64,000 nucleotides of DNA from Aldehydirespirator sp965204415. GTDB taxonomy: Bacteria > Actinomycetota > Acidimicrobiia > Acidimicrobiales > Aldehydirespiratoraceae. This document shows positions 25,528 through 32,117 of this stretch, in pieces. The stretch lies in assembly GCA_965204415.1 (NCBI GenBank), contig CBDBEL010000003.1:248001-312000 (forward strand). Reading direction: 5' to 3'. The first letter of the stretch is position 1. Each line of letters starts with the position of its first letter. The notes beneath the pieces were generated by a model that did not search any database, was not told the DNA's origin, and worked only from the letters and a program-made list of their open reading frames with translations. The position numbers and the translations under genes were made by a program.

Positions 25528-25827
25528 CTACCTCACGCCGCCCAACAGGGATGACGCGCGAAAATGCGATCTAGTCCGAAGTATTGCCTGTTGTCTACAA
25601 GTCTTGAGCACGGCTGCGAGCTCCTTGGGGTTGCGCAACATCTTGTAGTTCAGCGTGACGAGACCCTCGAAATCGAGCTGCTTGAGAGCGATCAGCAGGC
25701 TTCGATCATCAAGTTGCGTCAGTCTTGCGTCGATCGTGCGCAGCGGCAGCAATTCGATGTCCCCCATCCACGGCTCCAACTGTCCAAGGATCGGTTCGGG
25801 GAAGTTCTGATCCAGCGGCAGGCGCAT
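25528..25827 (-). CDS. PIN-like domain toxin (DUF5615-like), possibly shortened
   Basis: A 99-residue protein starting MRLPLDQNFPEPIL, the Asp-bearing first strand of PIN-like nucleases. LLPLRTIDARLTQLDDRSLLIALKQL and GLVTLNYKML follow, where the second acidic cluster is expected. The ATG overlaps the TGA of the DUF433 gene upstream, the normal arrangement of an antitoxin-toxin pair. Related proteins are usually somewhat longer, and the last 20 residues (AILRTRSHFRASSLLGGVR) look unlike the family, so the C-terminus may be truncated and activity is doubtful. If active it would be an RNase toxin. Confidence 0.65.
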   Translation of the reverse strand: MRLPLDQNFPEPILGQLEPWMGDIELLPLRTIDARLTQLDDRSLLIALKQLDFEGLVTLNYKMLRNPKELAAVLKTCRQQAILRTRSHFRASSLLGGVR

Positions 25828-26507
25828 CAGGCCGCGAGCGAGAATTCGAACTCGATGGCCTCTTGGAAGATGCTGGCGTCGAAGCCGGGGTAGAGGGCTG
25901 CGATCTTCTCTGTATCCGCGATGTTGCGGTGCAGGGCGGCGGCGACCTGCGTAGTGATGCGGGAACCAGCGAGGTGAGGCTCGCCCGACACCCTGCCTGG
26001 GATGATCCGCAGGTGGGGACGCGGACGGACGAGGTCAGGCCCTCGACGCCCGTCGCCGTCAAAGGGACCGAGCAGGTCCAACATGCCAGCAAGCGGTTGC
26101 TGACCGTCAACGCGCGACACGTCGTCGTCTACTACGTAGATCTTTGCGGACGAGTCGACCCGCAGCGGCGAGTCGGGGTAACTGGCGCTGTCATCCCAGA
26201 TGTCCAGCCCGCGGCGCTCCAACTCTGCAAGTGCCTTGCGCACCTGCGGCATCGGGCTGGCGGCGATGTCGCTGCCCCGACCTTTCTTGGGATGGCGGAG
26301 CCAATGGACGATGCGCAACGCCATGAGATCGGCGTAGGACCACAGCTTGATCCTCGTAGGCGACACCGAGGGCTCGACGATCCCGGTGCGGGCCCACAGA
26401 TACACCGTCGACACAGGAACGCCTGAGAGGGCCGCGGCACGCGGGCCCTCGTAGCATCCCTCGAACGCGGCCTTCACGCGCGCTGAAAGTGCATGTTCGT
26501 CGTTCAT
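25827..26507 (-). CDS. DUF433-type antitoxin with N-terminal HTH
   Basis: A 226-residue protein. An N-terminal MerR-like helix-turn-helix region (AALSGVPVSTVYLWARTGIV, then YADLMALRIVHWLRHPKKGR) precedes a DUF433 domain near the C-terminus (HLRIIPGRVSGEPHLAGSRITTQVAAALHR, then IAALYPGFDASIFQEAIEFE). DUF433 proteins are the usual antitoxin partners of PIN-like (DUF5615) toxins, and the toxin gene starts inside this gene's stop codon. The HTH suggests it represses its own operon; a TATAGT-like -10 lies on the minus strand at about 26541-26546, upstream of the ATG. Complete and likely functional. Confidence 0.82.
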   Translation of the reverse strand: MNDEHALSARVKAAFEGCYEGPRAAALSGVPVSTVYLWARTGIVEPSVSPTRIKLWSYADLMALRIVHWLRHPKKGRGSDIAASPMPQVRKALAELERRGLDIWDDSASYPDSPLRVDSSAKIYVVDDDVSRVDGQQPLAGMLDLLGPFDGDGRRGPDLVRPRPHLRIIPGRVSGEPHLAGSRITTQVAAALHRNIADTEKIAALYPGFDASIFQEAIEFEFSLAA

Positions 26508-26774
26508 GACCGCACCGTGCCTCGACCAGTTGAGAGCGGACTATACGCGAAAGGACCGTGCCAGCCGACGCTCATCCCATCCGACGTTCGCCCGGGTCCG
26601 GCTGAGTCTGTCGGGCCGCGGGGCAACCAGCACGAAGCCCCGCAAACGTGGATCATGCTTCTGACCTGGGGTTTTGCCCGCTCGCGCCAGAAAAACGTTC
26701 CAGGATCGCGCGAAATCCGTTCCAAACCCTCCGGCAGTCAAGCCTCTGACCTCGGTGTTTGTATTTCGCGCATC
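26508..26774. other. Gap carrying element-end motifs
   Basis: No gene is supported. GCGCGAAAT (26708-26716) and its reverse ATTTCGCGC (26763-26771) occur here, just outside the second 472-bp repeat. They match the motif set seen near 21.2 kb. Confidence 0.45.
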
Positions 26775-27246
26775 CCCCACGAGGGCGGGCGCTAGCGCGA
26801 TTCGCAGCGCGAAATCGGCTCACGGGCTTGAATTGTGACAGATACGGCCGTTTCTTGCGCCTCTGGCTTGCCGGGAGGGGTGCCTAGCTCGCCCTTGGGT
26901 GAAGCCTAGACCTCAGAAGGTACGCGCAGGCGCGCTGAGAAGGTGCTCGCCGTTCTGGGGGCTGATTACGCTGCTTTTGGCAGCGGATCCGCTCTCACAG
27001 GCATTCGGAACTGGCCGAACCACTGTGTGGTATTCGCTCCGGTGCGCTTGCAGTCGGCCGCTAGTGCCTTGATGAGGACGTAGAGCTGATACGTCAGCAT
27101 CTCAAAGGTGAGGTTGCCCGCGCCTGGAGTTCTGCATCGGCGGTTGCGGAGCAGGTCTTTGATGTTGCTGTTGATGGATTCGGGGTCTTGGCGGATGCCA
27201 TGGACCGCACGGAAGTGAGGATCGGATGCCGGAAGCGGGCTGAGAG
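26775..27246. repeat. 472-bp direct repeat, copy 2
   Basis: The second copy of the repeat at 5010-5481, in the same orientation and of the same length. It begins with CCCCACGAGGGCGGG and ends at GGGCTGAGAG. Only about six substitutions separate the copies. The two copies enclose 21.3 kb containing the restriction cluster and several toxin-antitoxin-like genes. Confidence 0.92.
26966..27246 (-). pseudogene. 3' fragment of the DDE transposase-like gene
   Basis: The last 93 codons of the transposase-like gene at 5201, differing in about two residues. The frame happens to stay open upstream to 27481, but beyond 27246 its sequence is unrelated and partly antisense to the DUF2442 gene. Only the fragment within the repeat is genuine. 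It has no start and no N-terminal domain. Confidence 0.85.
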
Positions 27247-27396
27247 ACAATCTGCTCGACCCGCGACCAAGAGGTCGTCCCACACGACCAGATTCGCGCG
27301 ACACAAGGCTCAGGGCGGTCCAATCAACCCGGACGGCGCTTGACGTCTGGGAAGGCCGCCCCAGATCCCAGCGGCCCTCGCCGCCACCGGCGGATC

Positions 27397-27696
27397 TCAA
27401 GCATCCGCATCGTCGAACAGCGCCGGGAACATCTTCTCGGGGGTCATCCCGGTGATCTCCATGTACAGCGCGTCGCCGCACAGGTCGAGATCATCGCCCC
27501 AGACGATCGAGCCGCAAGAACCGAGATGCACATCACCGAAGAACGAGTGGTCCTCCCAGGCCGCGAACACTCCGTCGCCAGCCATGTCCGACAGGTCCAC
27601 CTCGCCTTCGACCCCGTCGTCATAGCGAAGCCAGATCCGGTACGGCTCCAGGGCTCGCACCTCAACGGCACTCACCCTCTTGTCGCTCGGAGGCAC
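27397..27696 (-). CDS. DUF2442 protein
   Basis: A 99-residue acidic protein matching DUF2442 throughout: VSAVEVRALEPYRIWLRYDDGVEGEVDLSDM, then the GVFAAWED box and GSIVWGDDLDLCGDALYMEITG near the end. DUF2442 proteins are small and usually pair with DUF4160 proteins in toxin-antitoxin-like loci. No DUF4160 gene is next to it here, so it is an orphan. It starts at ATG 27696 without an obvious ribosome site. It sits at the edge of the repeat-rich region and may have lost its partner during rearrangement. Function unknown. Confidence 0.8.
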   Translation of the reverse strand: MPPSDKRVSAVEVRALEPYRIWLRYDDGVEGEVDLSDMAGDGVFAAWEDHSFFGDVHLGSCGSIVWGDDLDLCGDALYMEITGMTPEKMFPALFDDADA

Positions 27697-27925
27697 GGGA
27701 GCAATCTATCTGGGCCCCCCGACGTCGATCGCAGCCCAGCGGGCATGTGCACCTGGGGTGGCGTCAATAAGAAACGGGGCCCCAAGGGGGCCGGGGTATA
27801 CGGTTCAATCCAGCCGGCAATATTTTCGGTTGTGCATTTCGGTGCCCAACGTGTATTGTGTGCTCGGCGGAGAGGACCGACGTATTCGGTTCCGTGAGTT
27901 CTACTCCTCTGCTGCAATCGCAGAA

Positions 27926-27951
27926 CCGTGCCCCGCTTCGGCGGGGCACGG
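27926..27951. other. Strong 11-bp hairpin with TTCG tetraloop
   Basis: CCGTGCCCCGC - TTCG - GCGGGGCACGG is a perfect 11-bp stem on an extra-stable tetraloop. It lies 17 bp before the coding start region of the DUF3800 remnant and just before a GGAGGAG. There is no T-run afterwards, so it could be a terminator without a U-tract, an attenuator or a mobile-element end. Confidence 0.6.
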
Positions 27952-27968
27952 ACGCGATAGGAGGAGCG

Positions 27969-28278
27969 TTATACCTGTGCTTCGTAGATGAGTCCGGCAC
28001 ACACGGAGCGAGCCCGGTGCTCGTTGTGGGCGGAATCGTCATCCACGAGGAGGACGTGTGGCACCTGCAGCAGCGCCTGGATTCGTTCCTGTTCCGCAGA
28101 CTGCACGTTCTCGGGCATGACCACACCGAGTTCGAGCTTCACGGATCCGAGATCTGGCGGGGCGGCAAACAGTGGGACAAGGTCGCGCCAGACGACCGCC
28201 GCCGGATCCTCCACAGCGCCTTTGGAGCGGTAGCGGGCTACACCCCCATCAACCCCGAACTGCCGTGGCGTCTCACTG
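27969..28278 (+). pseudogene. DUF3800 protein, 5' fragment
   Basis: About 100 codons of a DUF3800 protein: YLCFVDESGTHG at the start, the family's acidic first strand, then VLVVGGIVIHEEDVWHL and FELHGSEIWRGGKQWDKV. A ribosome-like GGAGGAG lies at 27960-27966, but no ATG or GTG is suitably placed in frame, so the start codon seems lost. The upstream ATG at 27858 would add unrelated sequence. The coding resemblance ends at about 28278, where an IS630-type sliver is joined. DUF3800 proteins resemble RNase H-like enzymes and are common in defence islands; this one is not functional. Confidence 0.7.
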
Positions 28279-28337
28279 CTCGCCCAGCGCGGTGGTGCTC
28301 TGCGTGGACGAGAAGTCCCAGTGCCAGGCAACCCGGA
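28275..28337 (+). pseudogene. Sliver of an IS630-family transposase
   Basis: About 20 codons reading SPSAVVLCVDEKSQCQA, the well-known second-strand motif of IS630 transposases (VDEKSQ). It is joined on the left to the DUF3800 fragment and on the right to an HTH-protein fragment. No ends or other parts of the element are visible, so this is deletion debris. Confidence 0.6.
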
Positions 28338-28625
28338 CCATCAGCGACCTTGTCGACGACTCGGGCTACCTCCGGAACCGGACGAGGATCCTGGCAGCCG
28401 ACACCACGCACCTACAGCGCATTGCGGACGTCCTACACACCGACACGCTCGATGCTGAACTGCGCACCATGGCCCAGGCGCGCAGCAGAGAGGCCTTGGA
28501 GAACCTCCTGGACCGGCTGAGCGACTTGGGATTCTCTTGAAGAGACATCGCCCGAGTCGTTGGAGTCTCGGTGCCTGCCCTGCGGAAGTGGCGCCTCGGC
28601 GGCACCGCTACAGGCGAGAACCGGC
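28338..28625 (+). pseudogene. HTH antitoxin-like protein remnant with in-frame TGA
   Basis: The translation TISDLVDDSGYLRNRTRI... runs to LLDRLSDLGFS, meets TGA at 28538-28540, then continues in the same frame with RDIARVVGVSVPALRKWRLGG, a clear helix-turn-helix. Related proteins have Trp at the interrupted position (GFSWRDIA), so a TGG to TGA change explains it. The N-terminus is replaced by IS630 debris and the C-terminus is lost by about 28625. A dead gene, probably once the DNA-binding antitoxin of a two-gene locus. Confidence 0.65.
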
Positions 28626-28699
28626 GACCCTCGCCGAAGGGGGTCTGTTGTTGCATCTTTTTCGTCTCATGTATCAAACAACCGGGTACGGTGTGGGTT

Positions 28700-29551
28700 A
28701 TGGGCACCGCTCGCGCGGTCAAGCCGGCTGGTCTGGCCGATTTTCTGATCGAGCGCGGCGACCGGGTCGTCACCACTGAGCAGGTTGCTGCGCTGCTGGG
28801 GGTGCGCGCCGAGCGGGTGTCGCGCAGTTTGGCTGTGCCCCGGCGCGACGGGCGCATGCTGTCGGTCACCAAGGGGCTCTGGGCGCCGGTGAGCCCGCAG
28901 CGCCGCGCGGCGGGCACCAACCCGCCGGTGGAGTACATCGACGAGATGATGTCTCATCTGGGGCACCGCTACTGCTTGGGGTATCGCAGCGCCGCGGCGA
29001 TGTACGGAGCGGCGCACTTCGGGTGGTGGGACCTCCAGGTGATCACGACGGCGCGGCTGCGCAGCCGCCGCCTCGGCTCGTGGCCGCTGGTGTTCGTGAC
29101 CCGCCCCGACCTGGACCGCCTGCGGGTGCGGACACTCGCCCGCGCCGGCGCGGCCGTCGAGGTCGCGTCGCCGGAGGCGACGGTGTTCGATCTGGTCGCG
29201 CGGCCGGACCTGGCGCTGGGCCTCTCGCACACCGCGACCCTCGTCGCGGAACTGTTGACAGTCGATGCTCTCGACGGCGCCGAGCTCGCCGGCGCGGCGC
29301 GGCTGCATCCGGCGGCGGTCGTGCGCCGCGGCGGGCTGCTGTTGGACCGGCTGCAGTCCGAACTCGCCTGGGACATGGACAGCCCGCTGGACCTCGAGCC
29401 CCTCGCGAGATACGTCAGTTCGCTGCCTGAGCGCACTGTGAGGCTCTCAGCGGGCCGGGAGTCCTGCCTGCGCGTCGACGGCAGCGCCGAGGAACGCGTC
29501 GACTCCCGTTGGGGCGTGCTAGTCGACATGGACATCGAATACTCGCTGTGA
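28700..29551 (+). CDS. AbiEi-type antitoxin / transcriptional regulator
   Basis: 283 residues from ATG 28700 (MGTARAVKPAGLADFL); the open frame starting earlier runs through the HTH remnant and is not part of it. An N-terminal winged-helix (VVTTEQVAALLGVRAERVSRSLAVP) precedes the AbiEi C-terminal domain (YCLGYRSAAAMYGA, VTRPDLDRLRV, VASPEATVFDLVARPDLALGL). In Type IV AbiE systems the antitoxin represses the operon and counters the AbiEii nucleotidyltransferase. The toxin gene starts within this gene's stop (GTGA). A TACGGT box 7 nt before the ATG suggests a leaderless or near-leaderless transcript. Confidence 0.85.
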   Translation: MGTARAVKPAGLADFLIERGDRVVTTEQVAALLGVRAERVSRSLAVPRRDGRMLSVTKGLWAPVSPQRRAAGTNPPVEYIDEMMSHLGHRYCLGYRSAAAMYGAAHFGWWDLQVITTARLRSRRLGSWPLVFVTRPDLDRLRVRTLARAGAAVEVASPEATVFDLVARPDLALGLSHTATLVAELLTVDALDGAELAGAARLHPAAVVRRGGLLLDRLQSELAWDMDSPLDLEPLARYVSSLPERTVRLSAGRESCLRVDGSAEERVDSRWGVLVDMDIEYSL

Positions 29552-30573
29552 TCCCCCGCCACGAGATCGACGCGGCGGCGCGGCGGCACCCGAGCTGGGA
29601 CACCCAGCAAGTCGAACAGGACATCGTGTTGACACGGCTGATGGCAGAGGTCGCCAACGACGAGTACCTGGCCGAAGCGCTCGTGCTCAAGGGAGGCACC
29701 TGCCTGCACAAGCTGTGGCTCCCCGAGCCGTGGCGCTACAGCAAGGACCTCGACTACGCCCGCACCGAGGACACCCCCATGGGCCCGGTCTTCGACGCAC
29801 TGCGCGCCGCTGGCCGACGCGTCGGGCTCGACGACACCCGCACACGCGTCAGCTCAGGACGGCTGGTGTCACACGTCACATACAGAGCCGACTACGCCGA
29901 CGGCGCGACCATGAAGATCACCATCGACATACCCACCAGCCCGCCGGCGGTGCCAGCCCGAACGCAGACCCGCACCCTGACCGTCGCGCACCCCGGCGGC
30001 ACCACAACAGCAGAGATCGTCACGGTCACCCCCGAAGAGATGATCGCCTCCAAAGCAGCCGCCGTCTTGGGCCGCAAACAACCCCGCGACGCCTACGACG
30101 TGTGGGCGGCCACCACCGCCGGGCTGACCACAGCCCAGCAGGCCGCGGCACTCTTTCAGCACTACCGCACCTCTGGCTGGAGTCTCGGCCGCGCCACCTC
30201 AAACCTCGACGCCAAATGGGCCGACCCGCACTACCTCGCCGAACTGCAAGCCTTCGGCACGCAAGCACCGACACCGTTCGGGCTCGACGCGTGCCGCGAC
30301 GCCGTTGACGAGCTGATCGTCCAATGCTCCTTCCAATCCCACCACGTGGCCGGCACCGCCTCCTCCGGCACGGCCAACAAGCCGCGACGGCAGCGAACCC
30401 GAGACCACGACACAACACCGGCGCGACCCACCACCAAACGGCCACAGATCGAAAACGCACTCCGCAAAGGCAACAGAACACACGCCGAGATCGCCAAAGC
30501 GCTGGGAGTGTCCCGATCCTGGGTGTCTGAGGTGGCCCGCCAGATCCGAAAGAACCGCTCATCGCGCCGATAG
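29548..30573 (+). CDS. AbiEii-type nucleotidyltransferase toxin with C-terminal HTH
   Basis: 341 residues from GTG 29548, overlapping the AbiEi stop; the longer frame to 29509 is inside the antitoxin gene. The nucleotidyltransferase core shows LVLKGGTCLHKLW and YSKDLDYA (the GG and DxD active-site positions at about 48-71), then the AbiEii body (EIVTVTPEEMIASKAAAVLGRKQPRDAYDVW). AbiEii toxins of this type transfer nucleotides to tRNA or similar targets and cause growth arrest. Unusually, after a basic Pro/Thr linker the last 45 residues form a helix-turn-helix (QIENALRKGNRTHAEIAKAL, then GVSRSWVSEVARQI), so the toxin may also bind DNA. Complete and likely functional. Confidence 0.85.
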   Translation: MIPRHEIDAAARRHPSWDTQQVEQDIVLTRLMAEVANDEYLAEALVLKGGTCLHKLWLPEPWRYSKDLDYARTEDTPMGPVFDALRAAGRRVGLDDTRTRVSSGRLVSHVTYRADYADGATMKITIDIPTSPPAVPARTQTRTLTVAHPGGTTTAEIVTVTPEEMIASKAAAVLGRKQPRDAYDVWAATTAGLTTAQQAAALFQHYRTSGWSLGRATSNLDAKWADPHYLAELQAFGTQAPTPFGLDACRDAVDELIVQCSFQSHHVAGTASSGTANKPRRQRTRDHDTTPARPTTKRPQIENALRKGNRTHAEIAKALGVSRSWVSEVARQIRKNRSSRR

Positions 30574-30625
30574 CAGACCGCTAACCGCGGACCGTCTCGG
30601 TATGTCGCACCCGCGCCGGCTGATG

Positions 30626-30644
30626 TGTACGTATAATACGTACA
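30626..30644. promoter_or_regulatory. 19-bp palindromic operator containing the mazE -10 box
   Basis: TGTACGTATAATACGTACA is a perfect 19-bp palindrome about a central A (30635). It contains the consensus -10 hexamer TATAAT (30632-30637), and its last base is the A of the mazE ATG (30644). Six bases separate the -10 from the ATG, so the transcript should be leaderless. Binding of the MazE/MazF complex here would block RNA polymerase, giving autorepression. The geometry is seen; the binding is inferred. Confidence 0.75.
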
Positions 30645-30874
30645 TGCCTAACAAGACGATCAGCGTGCCCGATGACGTCGTGCCGATCATCGAGAGCCTG
30701 CCCATGCCTTTCTCGAGGTGGGTGACCGACCAGCTCCGGCACCACGCGGCCCAGTCGACGAGGTCCTTCGCCGATCAGCTGCTGGCTGACGCAGCGCTGG
30801 CCGCACCCCGGCGCTTGACTCCCGAAGACGCCCTGTTGGTTGGCGAGCGGATGGAGCGATCAGCGCCGTGGTAG
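30644..30874 (+). CDS. mazE: MazE-like antitoxin
   Basis: 76 residues from ATG 30644 (MPNKTISVPDDVVPIIES); the ORF extending to 30602 would start upstream of the -10 box and is rejected. The N-terminus resembles a ribbon-helix-helix DNA-binding segment (KTISVPDDV...MPFSRWVTDQLRHHA). The C-terminal tail is Ala/Leu-rich and probably wraps the toxin. The mazF gene starts inside this gene's last codons (30868). With the palindrome over the promoter this is a standard autoregulated toxin-antitoxin operon. The assignment rests mainly on the partner, since antitoxins of this size diverge strongly. Confidence 0.78.
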   Translation: MPNKTISVPDDVVPIIESLPMPFSRWVTDQLRHHAAQSTRSFADQLLADAALAAPRRLTPEDALLVGERMERSAPW

Positions 30875-31185
30875 CGCGCGGCGAGGTGTACTGGATCGAC
30901 CTCGACAAGCGTCGGCCCTGTGTCGTCGTGTCCTCGGACGACGTTCTCGACGTCGATGTCTGGCAGACACATGTCGTGCCCCTGACCTCGAATCTCGACC
31001 GGGCTGGTCTGGCCGGCAATGTCCTGCTCGATGCTGCGGTGACCGGCCTGGCCACCGACTCTGTGGCCGTGCCGCTCGGATTGGAGCTTGTCGACCGCTC
31101 ATGGCTGGGGGAACGCGTGGGCCGGCTGCCCCAGGCCCTGGGCGATGCCATCGATGACGGAGTACGAGCCGTGCTAGGTCTGTGA
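30868..31185 (+). CDS. mazF: MazF/PemK-type endoribonuclease toxin
   Basis: 105 residues from GTG 30868. The MazF fold is evident: VARGEVYWIDLDKRRPCVVVSSDDV (beta hairpin with the RPCVV strand), then TSNLDRAGLAGNVLL with the usual Thr/Ser, then ATDSVAVPLGLELVDRSWL and a C-terminal helix (LPQALGDAIDDGVRAVLGL). MazF enzymes cut single-stranded mRNA at short motifs and stop growth when the antitoxin decays. The length is typical (about 105-115). The gene is translationally coupled to mazE by a 7-nt overlap and is complete. Confidence 0.87.
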   Translation: MVARGEVYWIDLDKRRPCVVVSSDDVLDVDVWQTHVVPLTSNLDRAGLAGNVLLDAAVTGLATDSVAVPLGLELVDRSWLGERVGRLPQALGDAIDDGVRAVLGL

Positions 31186-31385
31186 CCGCTGGTCAGTCAC
31201 CGAGGATCTAGCGGGGTTGCCCACAGGTCCATTGACACGCAGAGAATCTCTGGACAGATCCAGCACCGCAGCCGTCCCAAGGAAGCCTGACCCCAATTCA
31301 CAGGATGGCTCCGCCGCTGTCACACGCCTCCGAGAGGTTCACGCCGGAAGTGAACCTTTCTGGACAAAGGAGAAAGGACCCGTTC

Positions 31386-31532
31386 ATGGGAAACCGTCAG
31401 AAGTCCGGCGAGACCCCCGACCGCCCCGGCGAGTACCGGGAGCGCGGTCCACGCGGGGGCCAAGTCGGGAATCCGCGAGTGGCGGATGCGGATCACGGTG
31501 TCTGCCGTGAGGCACCTGCGGTTAGCCATTGA
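31386..31532 (+). CDS. Small 48-residue protein, possibly truncated
   Basis: A frame starting ATG 31386 (MGNRQKSGETPDRPGEY) with AGGAG and AAAGGA 9-15 nt upstream. The first 35 residues are charged and Gly/Pro/Arg-rich (YRERGPRGGQVGNPRV), resembling small actinobacterial proteins of unknown role. The last dozen residues (CREAPAVSH) look like random sequence, so the 3' end may be frameshifted or lost. The preceding 200 bases hold no gene. Function unknown. Confidence 0.45.
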   Translation: MGNRQKSGETPDRPGEYRERGPRGGQVGNPRVADADHGVCREAPAVSH

Positions 31533-31579
31533 GGGTCTCGCGCTATGGAGTTCTGGGTGGAGGTTCTGTCTATTGGCGC

Positions 31580-32095
31580 TTAGAGATGCTCGCGGATGAT
31601 TTCGTCTGTTGTCCGTTGATCCATGTCAAGCACCCGCGCGGCCGCTGCGGCCTGACGAAAATCTGCGCGCGCGGTGTCCCAGGAGGTCGGTTGGGGCGAA
31701 ATCTCTATGACTAGTGCTTCGATGGGCCATTCCAGGAAGTGCCCCTGGCGGCTGAGGTACACGCCGACGGTGTCGATGCCGTACTGATCGGAATAGTCCA
31801 ACAATGCGTATCCGAGTAGCTGCCACAGCCACGGGCGCCCGATCTTGGGGTTGACAGTGGCCTTGATGTCGATGAGTGCCGATCCCAAGATCAGGTCGGC
31901 GTCCGCACCGCCGACATCGTTGCTGCCCTCGAAGGTCGGGTTCAACCAACAGGGCTCCGTTAGGCGGCCTGCGGCTCGCTCATGGAACAGTCGAGACTGC
32001 GCGGCGAGATCCTCCACCCAGTCGCGCTCAGCGATTGACAGCAGCTTGTCCACAGAGGGGCGGTGGTCGCGCAGCAACGGGCGGGGGCGTCCCAT
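31580..32095 (-). CDS. PD-(D/E)XK nuclease-like protein
   Basis: A 171-residue protein with a nuclease-like core: SNDVGGADADLILGSALIDIKAT gives the D...(D/E)xK signature (DADLI then DIKAT, about residues 65-80). IGRPWLWQLLGYALLDYSDQYGIDTVGVYLSRQGHF follows, a strand-helix order common to restriction-like folds. There is no separate DNA-binding domain. It is divergent from the DUF4011 helicase remnant that starts 22 bp away, and helicases of that type often associate with restriction-fold nucleases, so the two may have been functionally linked. It is not recognised as a named family. The start ATG 32095 lacks a clear ribosome site. Confidence 0.65.
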   Translation of the reverse strand: MGRPRPLLRDHRPSVDKLLSIAERDWVEDLAAQSRLFHERAAGRLTEPCWLNPTFEGSNDVGGADADLILGSALIDIKATVNPKIGRPWLWQLLGYALLDYSDQYGIDTVGVYLSRQGHFLEWPIEALVIEISPQPTSWDTARADFRQAAAAARVLDMDQRTTDEIIREHL

Positions 32096-32117
32096 CGGGT
32101 GGTGGAGATTGAAGCAT

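Noticed and set aside
4998..27246. CRISPR array or phage att sites as explanation of the direct repeats
   Set aside because: The repeat is 472 bp with only two copies and contains transposase coding sequence, so a duplicated element end fits better. No tRNA or spacer pattern is seen.
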